Source of the DNA: Halictus rubicundus
Lineage: Eukaryota > Arthropoda > Insecta > Hymenoptera > Halictidae
NCBI RefSeq assembly: GCF_050948215.1
Contig: NC_135151.1
Span: 4,814,220 to 4,878,219, forward strand
Reading direction: 5' to 3'
DNA length: 64,000 nucleotides
The position numbers and the translations under genes were made by a program. Position 1 is the first letter of the stretch. Every line of letters begins with the position of its first letter. The notes beneath the pieces are model-generated. The model was given only the letters and a program-made list of their open reading frames with translations. It ran no database searches and was not told the origin of the DNA. Positions 10,568 to 22,459 of this stretch are shown piece by piece.

Positions 10568-11218
10568 TGCTATTAGTGCAAGATAGGTTCAAGGGTACTT
10601 TTCTCGTTTCATGGATGATCATTTTGACACGAATGACGCGCCACGTTCACGTTCAATTTCGAGGCAAAATGGTCTGCGACCATGTAACATTCAATTGAGT
10701 ACATTGGTGCTACATACAAAATCAACAGCCTTCATTAAACTAAAAAAAAAAGACAAACATACCTGACGCGGTTGTTTTTATTTCAATTTAACACTCTGCA
10801 GCTTTTGATCTTTTTATTCTTTTTTTTTTACCTCCGGAGTGCCACTGAAAGCTGTCACTCTAGAATAAAAAAAATATATTACTAAATTTGTATTTGATAG
10901 AAAGGCTAAAAATTAAGTGTGGTACATTTCTTTGGATATATATTATTTGAAAAATCTTGCTAAAAATGTGGGTAGCACGTTCTTGTTATTTTTATAAAGT
11001 AATGCAAAATAGTCATTTTTATTGCTCGGTAAACCTAGTGTTAAAGTAGCTCAAGTGCACCGGATTAAAATCGTCTTACATATTCTGTAGTTACATATTC
11101 TGGCAGTACAGGTAATTGCAGGCAAGTATAGTAATTGAATTCTTTCATTTGAATCACTGGATTTGTAGAGTTCTTTGAAAAATAGGCGATAAATACGTGT
11201 TACCGCAATCTGAAAATC
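10568..11218. other. Decayed 3' part of the mariner element and AT-rich spacer
   Basis: Up to about 10740 short pieces look like frame-shifted transposase tail, including an FNFEAKW-type fragment. Beyond that there is AT-rich sequence with homopolymer runs (A10 near 10743, T9 near 10821) and no gene that I can support. Confidence 0.4.
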
Positions 11219-11299
11219 ATGGAAAACTCAGTGAATAGTGATCTGATGGAAGATTTGAGAAATCAGGTCGCTCGCCGAGAGATGGAAATTTCCCTAGCG
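11219..11299 (+). CDS. Candidate first coding exon (27 codons), unknown protein
   Basis: An ATG in good context (A at -3, G at +4) opens a 27-codon run, MENSVNSDLMEDLRNQVARR, ending EMEISLA. It is charged and could form a helix. It stops at a usable but not ideal donor (GCG|GTACGC). An in-frame stop lies 30 bases upstream. The phase (0) is compatible with the small exon at 12094, but runs of this length also occur by chance, so this is a weak call. Confidence 0.3.
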
Positions 11300-12093
11300 G
11301 TACGCGGCAGTAAAACTTAATTTCATCCATTATTTAATTTCCGTTATTCGAATGACATCGGCAACTTGAATTGTTTAAATTGCTTAAACTATCCACAAAC
11401 GGGCGTAATAAAGGCAACAAAGGGCTAAGAGATGATTCATTTTCAGAATATATACCAAATACTTTTCAATACACCAAACATATCACAAAATATCTTGAAA
11501 TGTTCTAACTAAAAGAACTGGTTCTCACAAAATAACAAATAATCCTTCTCGTATGCTGTAAACTGTACTTCACTCTTCAAGTTCAGTTCTAATAAAGTTA
11601 ACTCAATTAATAGTATAACACAATTCTATCGGTTGCAAAGTATTTACAAATACATTTATGGTGCCAAGCATTATTAAACAGTTAATAAATCCTTTAAGAA
11701 TTCTGAAGTGACGAATGAACAAAGGGACGAAAAATTTGCTTTTAAATTAGAATACCAAAGGAAAATTTCTTACAAAATAGGAATGAGCGAGTACTATTGC
11801 CTTATAAAAATAAAAAGGTTTAATTTATTTAGATTTTCTGACTATTATAATATACGTATTATGTCGCCTAGAAGCATCTTTACAATTCCAATAATTGTAA
11901 AATAAAAAATCTTAGATGTCGCCTTCACGTAATTGAAACGTCGTTACAAAAATGTAGATTTGCACGACGATTCGCAGGCTAGTAATAAGTAGAAATGAGA
12001 TTTAAAAAATGGGAAATTGTGTCTGATACTCGATGGCTGGTTGCTTGTAGGAGGTAAAAGGTCAAAGTGGCCAAAATTTCATTTTCGTTGCAG

Positions 12094-12121
12094 GAAAGGT
12101 GGAATGTCGTCGCTCCCGTCG
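12094..12121 (+). CDS. Candidate 28-nt microexon
   Basis: A strong acceptor (TTTTCGTTGCAG ending at 12093) and a consensus donor (GTCG|GTAAGT at 12122) enclose 28 bases that are open in phase 0 (ERWNVVAPV plus one base). Strong sites this close together suggest a microexon. The phases would join the 11219 exon to a phase-1 acceptor at the 17.8-kb exon, which is speculative. Confidence 0.3.
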
Positions 12122-15110
12122 GTAAGTAACGAAAATTCTCGTATGCGAAACGAAGTGGGAGTAAACCCGAAACAGGCGACACCGCCTGGATAATCCTTAA
12201 CCTCGTTACGGGACTATTTCGTTGCAGTTTACGCAACGTTGACGGTCTCGTTCGTTCATACGGTCGTCTTTTAATGAAATTGCGAGATTAACGTCGATGC
12301 ATGCCGCCTTCAGCACAGCTGCAACACACTAGAACGCAATATGTCGGTCCTTCTCATTTTTCGAAAGCCCCAATAGTCGGACGAGCTACCATGCTCAAGG
12401 TATTCGAGATTAAAAAGCCATATTTTAAGCTAACTTTCGATAATTTTATAACTGGGCTGTGGATTCGACACGCTTGCGACTACAATCAATAAACAAAATA
12501 GAAACCTGTGAAGACATTTCCTTGAATTTTGAGAATATTTTTCCTGACTTATTAAAATTATTGAAGGAAGAATCATACTGTTTCCTGCGGCTAACTTCGA
12601 AAATTTGTATTTTGCACGAAGATTTACAGTGTATTCATAACGAAAAACTACGAAAACATCTTTTACGGTAAAAAATTACGGTGTTATAAAACGAAAGGAC
12701 AAAAAGAAGATCAAAATTAAGCTTTTGCAAATATTGTTAACCGTTTGTCGACGAAAAGTGACAAAATGTTAGAAATAATTTGTTCGGTGATAATGTTATC
12801 CTCAATCTTATTTTGTTTGGAAATATCATAGATTTTATTTTGAAAGTTCTGCACAGAAATGTATACAGCAATAAAATTATTTTGTTCAAAAGTTAAAAAT
12901 GAAGTTCGTATGAAATAAAGGTGGCAGAAAATGGAGGTAAAATAATATTGGTTCGACATGTACATGAAAAATCATCAGTATTGAAATGTATATCTGGAAT
13001 ACTAAATGCGTCACACTTTTCCGATGTGCGATGGAAAACGTAAAAAGCAATTGGAAATATGAAAAAATCATAATGATCAAATTCGTGCAGATGTTGCAAA
13101 ATAATTTGCGCGAAATTTACGAGCGAATGAATCGGAGATTGAAGTAACAGAATGAAATATAAATACCATAAAGCCGAGCTATTATATATGTTATTTTTGA
13201 ACAAATGGAAATATTATCCGTACCGAGAACGAGTTTTTGAGAAAGTATAATTAAAGAGAGATAATGTACCAATTAAAAAGCGGATTAACGTTCAAATGGA
13301 AACGAATATTGCCCGCGGCCACTGAGATTTAATACTTTATTCACCTCTATGCACGAGAATACAGTGTGAATACGTAAACCTCTTTGTCTAAACATGAACA
13401 TTTATACTATCTGTTTAATTATTGTGAAATTAATATATTCGTTAGCAGAATTGAATAATAATCGTTCGGCAGGCAGAAGAATATGTATTTCATTCTGTTT
13501 CATTAAATCTGCTTTTTTGGTATACACATGTTTTCGATTCGGCGAACTATGGTATCCTCATAGTTAATTATAACAATAGCTTGCTAACATTGGAGGAGTC
13601 AACTGTGAAAAATTAGTTCAGGTTTTATACTTTAAGAGACGTCGAAAAAATTAATTTAGAATTATTGGTTTCTTAAACGATAACATTACGGCTAGAATTT
13701 TATCTACAACTATGGAAAGTTATTTATGAGAGCATTTACAAAATTGTATGGTTAGTTCCTGTTATATAGAGTGCGAAGAATGGACCATTATATCTTCAAG
13801 TAGGTGAAAGAGATACAAAAGTGTTTGTGCAGAGAAATAATAATAGACTCTCTTATTTTCAAGGAAAATAATAGTTCTTATTTAGTTAATTTATGAATTT
13901 ACTAAACTATTTGCAAAATATAAATGGAGCAATTACATTGTGCGTTTCTGTAATATTTTACAATACTCTTGTTATCTTATTGTAATTACGGAACCTGTTA
14001 TGATAATTAATTTTCATATGCAAACACGAATTGATTGGAAATTAAATATAAATAACTTGGACAACTGTGGTATCGTATTTAATAACTTCATTGTAATTTA
14101 ATTAGAAACGTAGTGATTGAGTGATAACGAATTGTATGGAAATTTTACTTATTATTGTTTAAGAATAAACTGGTTACATCTCTACAAAGTATATTTACAC
14201 AAATTTTTATATATACATTCAACACGCTGTTCACGCATATTCGTTGCATGTTGATACGTTTCTGAAGCTTTTCACCAACTTCTCGACATTTTAATTGCTA
14301 GAATTACGATTAAGCTCGCCTTCTGCCTTCTGTTTAGAAAACGAAAAAAAAACGTGAGTTTATGAATGCAATTTATTATTTATTTTACAAATTATTAAGA
14401 CTTTCGGCGTTCTCTGAGCTAATTAAGTCTTGTCAAAGACCGTAACATCTAATTATATTCCTTCATGCTTTTGCAAGGCAAAGTACTAAATCGCCACTGC
14501 ACACATTGAAATGAAATATTGTGTAACATTAACAACAAATATTACCAAGAATATGTCTATTATCATGCCCAGAACATATTTGTTTCATACGAACATTCAT
14601 TATTAAGCTTACACAAATGATCCGTAGAATAATAAATGCTGTCTTTAGAACCATCGAATTTCACTTAACTCGTATCAGAAGGAGTCAAAAATGTCTGAAT
14701 TTTATAGAAATCAGCCGGCACATTGTCAGAACCACATTTCCATTTGTAAAATGGATATTTGAATTGCAGCCGATTCAAAGTAATTTCCGCAAGCGCATTT
14801 ATTTCCGCTATTTACTCGCGAAAACCGTTACAGGAGTAGACGCGGGGCTTCATATCGTGCAGCATTATTAATTTATTGGAAAAAGCGTAATGACTTCATT
14901 CAACCCGGGGCACACAAAGTACATACATACACCAAACGTTCTGCAAACGCGCCTAACATTCGCCAACTAGAAATATTCGCTCTCGTACTAATATTCATCC
15001 GAGAACCTGTTAGTTCGCTGTTTCAGAAAAATATTGACGCGACATCTCGACTGCAAATAAATTGAATCGTACGAATTCAAGTTGCACAAAATTGTTAGAC
15101 GTATAGAACT
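12122..15110. other. AT-rich stretch, nothing supportable
   Basis: Short ORFs on both strands (for example 12893-13204 minus, 14617-14871 plus) have AT-driven compositions rich in Phe, Ile, Tyr and Asn and no splice or motif support. If the plus-strand gene extends upstream, this is intron. Confidence 0.5.
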
Positions 15111-15148
15111 GGATATACAGGGTGTCTCCAAAAATGTCGTACAGCCGT

Positions 15149-15242
15149 TTAACCTCTTAACTTAAAAGCCCGATAATACTCGTGTATTACAATATAATAC
15201 AATACACATTTTTACAAAATAATGGTTAAGTTAAGAGGTTAA
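15149..15242. mobile_element. 94-bp piggyBac-like foldback MITE nested in an older repeat
   Basis: The segment begins TTAACCTCTTAACTTAA and ends with the inverted TTAAGTTAAGAGGTTAA, so the TTAA target site is part of each terminus. It interrupts a degenerate repeat whose left part starts ACAGGGTGTCTCCAAAAATG (15119) and whose right part resumes after 15242. Confidence 0.65.
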
Positions 15243-15699
15243 GGGGCGGCTCCTGAGGTCATTCGAAGCGACATTTTCCTTTGCAAAAATGTCCACCACG
15301 GTCTAGTCATAAACGTTCCATTAGAATTCTATGCTTTTAGCAGTTAATCGAAATTATTAGCTATTTATATTAGGTTGAACATAAGGTCCAATTCTGATCT
15401 CAAAAAAATTGATTCAAAAACATGTAAAACTATAAGCCGACGCATGACGGTATGAATGGATTTCGTTATGGTTTTCATGAAACTGTCAAAAGCGTCTGCT
15501 TCTCAAAGCTTATTCAAGTAAGTTAATTATTCAACCTCGATAATCCCACAGGAGATTTTCTAATAAAAAAAAAAACGTATTGCTGCAGCTGTAGGGTACC
15601 TGATTATTAAAAATTCAGTGCAGTTAAATAATGAACACTCTTTCATGAAGGCGGTCCGTAAATCACAATAACGTGGTAATCAATTGATATTCGGCGAAT

Positions 15700-16390
15700 T
15701 CTGTTTCGATGAAAACTCGCTCGGAGGCCTTTGTTGATATCCGGTCGGAAGCGTGTGCAAATGAAAGGAGCGGAATCGAGGTCATCGTTGAACTTTCAAT
15801 GATGGAGGACGTTTCCGTGAAAAGTGTGCAAGTTGCAATGACATCGACCGGCGCGACTTTTTCCCCGGTGACTGGGGTTCGAACATGAAGCGCGGGAAGG
15901 TTCGAGTCGTCTTTTCCCGGAATAAGAGCAGATCCGAGAGAAAGTCGACGTCATGTTGAGCGTCGCGGAGCCCGGAAAGCTTGTTCTAACCTTTCAATCG
16001 ATCCCGCCATTCGTCGTCGAAAGCATTTTCGCGTTGACTCTGGCCGTGCTGCTGGCTGCGCCTCTAATCCTTCAAGTTCAACAGTTTTTAGTAGGTCTTT
16101 CCACCCACACGTTAACACTCGACGGAGTTTCGAACGTTGAATTCCCCGGAAACCGAGCGAGCCCGACCGTAAATCGCACTTTACTTAAGAAAATTCTGGG
16201 CGCCGTTGTTTCTTGGTCAAATAAATTAATTTACCTTGACACCTACCGCAAAGAACATCACTTTCGAGCTGTACAGATTTGCAGAATTTTCCAGGAATTT
16301 GCATTCACTGTTACTAACCTTTTCACTTTTCTGTCAAAACTAGATAGATTTATTTTCAATCGCTCTATTTCACTAGAATACTTATAATTG
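15700..16390. other. CpG-rich patch containing a 144-codon ORF of doubtful status
   Basis: From an ATG at 15953 an ORF runs to 16387 on the plus strand. Its first 50 residues include a hydrophobic segment (IFALTLAVLLAAPLIL), whereas its second half is AT-rich and looks random. A GTAGGT donor-like site lies near 16091. It could be a signal-anchor first exon, but the length is within chance for this window and no homologous motif is visible. Confidence 0.2.
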
Positions 16391-17082
16391 GTTCAATGGA
16401 ATTTCTAAAGTAGATTCTAGTATATTTATCGTGCAAGTACACCTTTTAAAGACCTAAGAAAAAAATAGTCTTTCTAACGGAACACACAAGTTCGAGCGAA
16501 ATTTTTATAAAAACGCAAGACAGCCAAGTATTTCTGGTCCCTGTTTTTAAGTAAAACACAATAGCCCCTCGGTGCAATTAGCAACGCCAAAGAAATGCAC
16601 AGCGAGCCTGCCTGGAGTTTATCATCGCAGATGGTTGTTCGCTGTTCTCGGCTTTATCGACCTCATAAGGGGGTGAAGCCCTCAAAAGAACGTCTCAATT
16701 CCGCGCCGTCAAGTCTCGAACATGCCAGGGAATTCAATTTAGAAATGAAGTCAGTTCGCGAGTGTCCCGGTGTACAAACATTCCGCCTACCGGTCGACGG
16801 ACGATTTCGCCCAATCAACCGTCGCGTCGTGTCTCGTCTCGCCGTCCGTCGAATAAAATATCATAGCTGTATCCGGTACACAGAGGGATGCAACATTGCT
16901 AAATAAAAAATTCCGGCGTCGTTGTCTGCTCGCTCGCGGCACCGTCGAGTAACGCTATTTGTACACCCTGTTGGAATACCGAATGTTATCGCGGCTGGAG
17001 GACTCGCTCAACTCTGGGTCGAGACGCTTGCACAATTTTTCGGACGAATTTTTGGCACTTCTCGTAATTTGGTCATTAATGT

Positions 17083-17101
17083 GTATATATATATATATAT
17101 A
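17083..17101. repeat. TA dinucleotide microsatellite
   Basis: An uninterrupted run of TA dinucleotides. Confidence 0.9.
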
Positions 17102-17368
17102 GGAAATTTTGTACAGAAAATTAAATTTACTAACATAATTAATAAATTGAACAAAAAATTAACAATTTTTATGAAAAAAAGTTATTTTTAAAAACTGACG
17201 AATTTACAAGAAAATTAAGAATAAATGAAACATATGTAAAATTAATAAGAAGAAACAAACAAATTATAATAGTAGTAAACAAAATTGACAAACTGAAGAG
17301 CCAAGGCTCCGTCGATTCGCGATAAGGTAGAGCGACCACGTTACCGACAAAAATAGCAATCACTCCTT

Positions 17369-17500
17369 TCAATTACTGTAATTGTAATTGAGGCTCACAA
17401 TTACTTCTTGAAGCTAAGTAATTGCAATTACTTGTAATTGTAATTTAAATCTTAGCCATTAAAATTACATTGTAATTGCAGTAATTGAACAAAAAATTGA
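17369..17500. repeat. Cluster of TAATTG / CAATTA words
   Basis: Within about 130 bases the words GTAATTG, CAATTAC and TAATTGCAATTAC recur many times in both orientations. This is either a degenerate short tandem or foldback repeat, or a dense array of the TAATTG/TAATTA core bound by homeodomain proteins. The sequence alone does not decide. Confidence 0.6.
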
Positions 17501-17519
17501 GTAATTGAACAAAAGTCAA

Positions 17520-17745
17520 CCCCACCGGTTCGGACAATCGAGGTTCGGATAATTGACGCTCTACTGTAGGTTCCGATTAAAACAGTCACGAATAGACTGC
17601 GGATCCTTATGAAGAATAAACATTTTCTATATGAATTGCAAAAAGAAAAAAACAGTCACCAAGTCGAAATTTTGTTCATTTTTTAATAACTCCGATAAAC
17701 TGAAAGTAGTGCATCGATATTCTTGAACTCTTTTAATATTTCCGC
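17520..17745. mobile_element. Pogo-like terminus followed by a family A MITE relic
   Basis: GGTTCGGATAATTG... CTCTACTGTA (to about 17567) resembles the pogo/Tigger-type end CAGTAGAACCTCGATTATCC read inverted. Thirty bases later AGACTGCGGATCCTTATG (17597) opens a diverged family A copy. Its interior (AATAACTCCGATAAACTGAA) matches that of the relic near 20330. Confidence 0.5.
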
Positions 17746-17867
17746 TCTTCCAATTCGGTCCCGACTGCGGACGCTTAAATGTGCGCTACCTGTGACAGCT
17801 TCCAAGCCCCGGGAGCCTGACAGCTCATCGAAAGAAGCATGGAACCGTGAGGAGTCACCCGGTGGTG

Positions 17868-18540
17868 ATGCACTACCCTGTATCAGTGTTCGCTGATTCT
17901 GCATCTAGCTCGAACTCGGATCTGCATCTGGAGTCGGTCCGCAGGACGATTTCGACGCCCCTGTTGCAAGCCAGCGGCGACATCAGGAACCGCGGAAAAC
18001 CTATAACTCAAAACACCTTGGCAGACAACATAACCAAAAGGGCGCCCGAAGCGAACCGAAAGGACATCCTCTTCAAGAGCTCATCCTCCTTCATTGCCAC
18101 AAACTCACAGCTCCCTATCGTCGATATATCTGCCTTCGATTATGATGTATATCGCCACAAGCTCATAGAAGCCGCCCTCAGGAGACAGTACGATGATTAT
18201 CAACCCCCCGGCGACGTTGTGCTGAATTCGATTAATCTGAATACTAACGACTCCACTGTGGCGATTCGTTTGGATGATCGGTATCATCACAGTGTCTTCG
18301 ATTTCGTCGAGGAACACTACGACGCTACCAAAGGGGTTGGCAAGAACGAGCCTGAGTATCTGCATCCGCTCGATCATTTTTTGGTGAAGGGACCGCGGAG
18401 ACCGGAGACCGCGGAGAAGGAGACCGAAACTAGGACTGCGGACGCGAGTCGCGAACCTGTTTGTCAGGACTGGAGGTCGTTGAAGGTTGCTTCGAACGAT
18501 GATGGCGGTACGAAAAGGAGGCAACGCGACGCAGACTTAG
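17868..18540 (+). CDS. Unknown protein, exon upstream of the terminal exon
   Basis: This is the penultimate coding exon of a plus-strand gene. The frame is open from 17796 (in-frame stop at 17793-17795). I give the first ATG (17868), but the exon may instead start at an acceptor such as CTGTATCAG (17885-17893) or CCTGACAG (ending 17823), with more coding exons upstream. It ends at the donor TTAG|GTACCT (18541) in phase 1, which matches the next exon exactly. The product is polar, with the segment FDYDVYRHKLIEAALRRQYD near residue 90 and RLDDRYHHSVFDFVEEHYD near residue 140. The tail is rich in Arg, Glu and Thr. I recognise no domain. The codon pattern and length of the open frame support real coding. 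Confidence 0.7.
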
Positions 18541-18611
18541 GTACCTATGTACATACATGAGCACTTTAGTTCCTTTCTTGAAACTTGGTGAGAACTGATG
18601 TACGATGTTTA

Positions 18612-19031
18612 CAGTAAAGTCTTGATCTAAGCGCAATCCTCGGGACCGTGCTCCGACATAGATCGTGTAGAGCTACTACTTTCTTGTGACCGCGCCGAAC
18701 GTAGAAAAGGACAACGTGTGTAAACACTAAATACAGTCCAAATTCTATCGTGTTTAGTGTCATTTTAATCAGAAAAATTCCACAAATAGGTTCGTTGAAG
18801 TCCCATAAAAAAATTATGAAGAATAAAGAAGTTTTGTAATTGGATTAGTAGTGGTTCACACCGATATATCCGACCCGATATCGGATTACGGGCATATTTA
18901 CACTTTTCATTGCTCGGCGACCGAGGCAACTCGAGTTTCTTGACCCCTCGCGGGGTATGCCCCCATTGGAGGGGATAGGCGAAGCGACTAAGATCGCGTA
19001 GCCCAGTTGTGCTTAGATCAAGGTTTCACTG
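18612..19031. mobile_element. MITE family B, copy 1 (420 bp)
   Basis: Termini CAGTAAAGTCTTGATCTAAG and, inverted at the right, GCTTAGATCAAGGTTTCACTG lie inside a TA duplication (18610-18611 and 19032-19033). This indicates a Tc1/mariner or pogo-type origin. There is no ORF. Four further copies share the ends and interior (33554, 36646, 39708, 45678). Confidence 0.8.
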
Positions 19032-19750
19032 TAGTAACAAACCTACTTGCGTTGGTCGAATGACAGGTTCCAGATTTTTTAATACTTGGATATGGTATTC
19101 TCGAAATAGCTTTTCCGAAACATTAAAATTCCGATTGGCACGATTTCGAAAATAGCGTTCAGCGGAATGACTTGAAATATCAATCGTGTATCATGAAAGA
19201 TCCTTCTAATTAATTAAGGAACAAAAATGCGTAGTGGGTGTATCCTATATGATTTGCCACCACTACATACTTTAAACTTCATAACTGGCATTAGAAGAAA
19301 TTGAATGACCTGTTATACTGTGACCTTGGAATGACCTTGACTTCAGCAATTTTAGTTTCATCAACAGAAACATTATCGTGGAAAACTATATTATTTCAAT
19401 CAAAATACATATTCTGGTTCATGTGTATCCAGCGCTCGCGCTATTACAAGTTTCGTTATTGCAAGTTCCTGTTGTATTTAAGTTTAGTTTACATTCAGTA
19501 ATTGTTTATATTTATCTTCCGAGCGTTCGCCGGTCTTCGGGAGATCTTGTCTGTAACTTGCGTTCAAACTTGATATTCACTTGATATTATTATTACCATT
19601 GGATTTGTTAATTAGTCTGATAGTTTGACCGTCAAGCTTAGTTTGAATATGTAATTTCTTTGCAGTAAACCAATTTTCTTGAAGACATAGTAAGTGTAAC
19701 AACTCGCTGCATTAATTTTAATGTCGGCTACACGAGGTCTAAAATGCATA

Positions 19751-20135
19751 CAGGGTGTTCGACTACAGATGGGAGAAAATTTAAGCGGTGATTCTCCATG
19801 ACAATATAAGGCGAAAATCAAGAGTAAAAAAATTGCAATTTTGGCTTCATTTTTTAGTTATTACAAACTCAAAATCTGCCTAAAATGCGGCAACCGGACC
19901 AACGGAGGTGTAAGTTGCTTAAGCGTCATAAAGGCGTGTGACGTATCAAAGGAGGTCCTCGCTCGCGCCCAATGGTTAGGCTTTGACGTCACACACTTTA
20001 GCCAATAAGGTCGAAACTCGGCTAGAACCGAAAAGCCGTGTAGAATGACCCCAATAGGTCAGTTTACAATTTTTTTATTCTTTATTTTCGTCTTATATAG
20101 TCTTCAAGAACCACCCCTTATATACGAACACCCTG
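19751..20135. mobile_element. TIR element CAGGGTGTTCG, 385 bp, with TA duplication
   Basis: The left end CAGGGTGTTCG and the right end CGAACACCCTG are perfect inverted repeats flanked by TA (19749-19750 and 20136-20137). The interior is non-coding, with a GC-richer centre around 19900-20030. The ACAGGGTGN start is common among insect mariner-derived MITEs. Confidence 0.75.
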
Positions 20136-20289
20136 TATATAGTGTTATTAGAGAAAGGCGAGGTAATTTTTGGTTGGAACAAATATCTTTAATAATTTGT
20201 AGCACTCGTATATGTATCGTTCAGTTTGGTGGATATAATCAGAAATTTCTGAAGCAAGGCTTGAACACAATTGCGCCTATCTGCAAAGT

Positions 20290-20400
20290 AAAAATTGTTT
20301 GCATCAACTGCAAGAAACTGATGTTAAAAATGTCTTCCCTTCTTTAATAATTTCAATAAGCTGAAAACAACATATCAATATTCTTCAATCTTCAGTCTTA
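20290..20400. mobile_element. Family A MITE relic
   Basis: The phrase CTTTAATAATTTCAATAAGC followed by TATCAATATTCTTCAATC parallels the interiors of the copies at 749 and 17597. The termini are eroded. Confidence 0.4.
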
Positions 20401-20580
20401 TTCGCAACAATAACCCAAAATAAATGTTTGTTTACCCGAATTATTTTCGAAATCGTTCCGAGCGGACGTCCTCGATAAGCTTCCTTAATACGAAACAGTT
20501 CCTGTAGCGTCTTCCGTATGAAAATTCGCAAAATCGATCGAAAAATGTTGTTTCAATACCAAATTTTCTACGTACCGTAG

Positions 20581-22391
20581 ACTATGTCACGAAAAGAGGT
20601 TCGAAGTCGTCGAATCCGAAACCATCCGGCTCTGCTGTTCCCTCGTCGCTGAAACACTCGGCGTATCCACGGTTCGCGGGCAAAAGAGGCGTCACGAGAT
20701 TACAGCGGGCCACTTCGAGCACAGAATCGATCAGCATGAAGCGAGACACATTGTCGGAGTCGCCAAGACAGGAGAACAGACAGGACACGTTCTCCTCGAT
20801 CGACGGTGTCGAGAGGGAATCGATCAACTGCACCACGATCAGCTCCATCGACTCCGAGAGCGTCCGCAGCGAGTCCAGCAAGCATCCCGATGATCATTCC
20901 GGTCACTCCCGTGATTCCTCGATAGCGTCCACGTGGACTGTGTCGGACCGTCAAGCTCAGCCTTGGCTAGCTGGTAACCAACGTGCACCATACAACAGAA
21001 GGAACGTCAATAAACTATCTCCAAGAACGCGCGAAACGATCGAAAAGGATAAAACAGCCTTGAAACAGCCAGGACACTTGATCAGGAATCAATCGAACAG
21101 CCACGCTGAACCTAGCAGATACGCTCAACCTAGAAGTAGGTCTCTAGCGAACAGAAACGCTCAGAAACAGACTTCGTTGACTGGAACGATTAAAGAATCG
21201 AAAGCTAACGAGCCGAGGAAGCTAGAGCCCATTCGAAGCGAAACCGACGAGACAAACGCGCGCGCTATGTTCTCGACGAATGATCCTTCGGTTAGGGGAT
21301 TCGGGAACGATCGATCGGATTGTCCAAGTGATTCGATCACGAAAAATCCCACCGAAACGGTGGCTGGAGCTCAAGAACCCCAGTCAATAGGTTTCTTTGT
21401 TGACACGGTCCAGGAGCGTTCGGAACGTAGGTTTAGGCCAGCCCGACAGAACGGAGCGCGGATTGAGCACGGTAAAGCCGATAATTTCGGTCGGCGGAAA
21501 TCGTCACCGGTACAGAACCAGAAATCCGTGAAACGTTCTCGCGACAAAGATCAGAGATCAAAAACTATTGCGCCGAATCCAAGGGCGGAGCTTTCGTCGG
21601 AATCGTTGCACGCCAAAGAACAATTCAACGAGAACGCCGCTGTGAACTCCAGCGGCAATGATCAAGAGAAGAAAGAGTGGACGAACGAGTCCGGCAAAAT
21701 GTTCAAAGAGGCTGACAGGAATTTTCAAGGGGACCAACCGAGAACAAACGCGCGAGCGAAATCGAATTTGTGCGAGGGGAGACACGCTGGTGATCCGATT
21801 AGACGCAACGACGACAGGAACGAGAACGCCGGGAAACTGTCGGACGATTTCAATCTGAAGAAACTTGGCCCCGGAACGAGACAATTAGCTGCGACGACTG
21901 TCAAAAATCGTTTGCCTGTTAGTAAGAGATTAACGACGATATCGAGGGCTCCGCGACAAGATGGCGACTCGAAGATTGGCGCTGGGGTGCAAGATAGCGT
22001 CAGATCGATGCCAATTGGGTCTACTAAATCGCCATCGAGCGGGAGGAAAGTTTTGAAAATCGTTCAATCGGAAGATAACGAGGGCAATCGGTTGAGCAAG
22101 AATCAAAATGAAAATTTCAAACTCCCGAGCAGAGACACTAACGCTGGCATAGCTATGCAAGCAGGTTTGAAGAAGTATATCAAGAAGTTGAAACGCGTGT
22201 TGTCCGACCGCGGCAACCCTGACATCGACGAGCTGGTTTCCTTGAGCTTGACAGACGCCATTTTGCCAGAGATTGAGGCGACCTTGTCCTCCATCGAAGT
22301 CCAACAAGTGCAAACTGTGCTAAGTATGGCGGAGAAGAAGTCTGAGATGATGCAGAAGGGGTTACCTGTCGTCAGGGGCAATGTGACATGA
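20581..22391 (+). CDS. Unknown protein, long terminal exon
   Basis: The frame is open for 603 codons from the acceptor (ends 20580) to TGA (22389-22391). Joined to the 17868-18540 exon it gives about 827 residues with exactly preserved phase. Most of the chain is disordered-looking, rich in Ser, Arg, Asn, Lys and Gln, with many RS/SR and basic clusters. The last ~75 residues are different: GLKKYIKKLKRVLSDRGNPD, then DELVSLSLTDAILPEIEATL and VQTVLSMAEKKSEMMQKG. They read as two or three amphipathic helices and are probably the conserved functional part. I recognise no named domain, so function is unknown. The gene lies on the opposite strand to the EGF/HYR gene, downstream of or nested within it. 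An AATAAA follows 59 bases after the stop. Confidence 0.85.
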
Positions 22392-22449
22392 ATATCTATA
22401 GTATATATTTTGTTATAATTATTTTGGTGATATTATTTTAGAAAAATCA

Positions 22450-22455
22450 AATAAA
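22450..22455 (+). promoter_or_regulatory. Polyadenylation signal AATAAA
   Basis: A canonical AATAAA lies 59 bases after the TGA of the unknown plus-strand gene, supporting this as its 3' end. Confidence 0.65.
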
Positions 22456-22459
22456 TCTT

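Larger units (their letters stand above)
18541..20580 (+). other. Intron of the unknown plus-strand gene, colonised by MITEs
   Basis: The donor GTACCT and the acceptor CTACGTACCGTAG bound a 2,040-base intron that holds a 420-bp family B MITE, a 385-bp TIR element and a family A relic. Splicing joins G of codon 225 to AC, forming GAC (Asp), and leaves the frame open on both sides. Confidence 0.65.
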
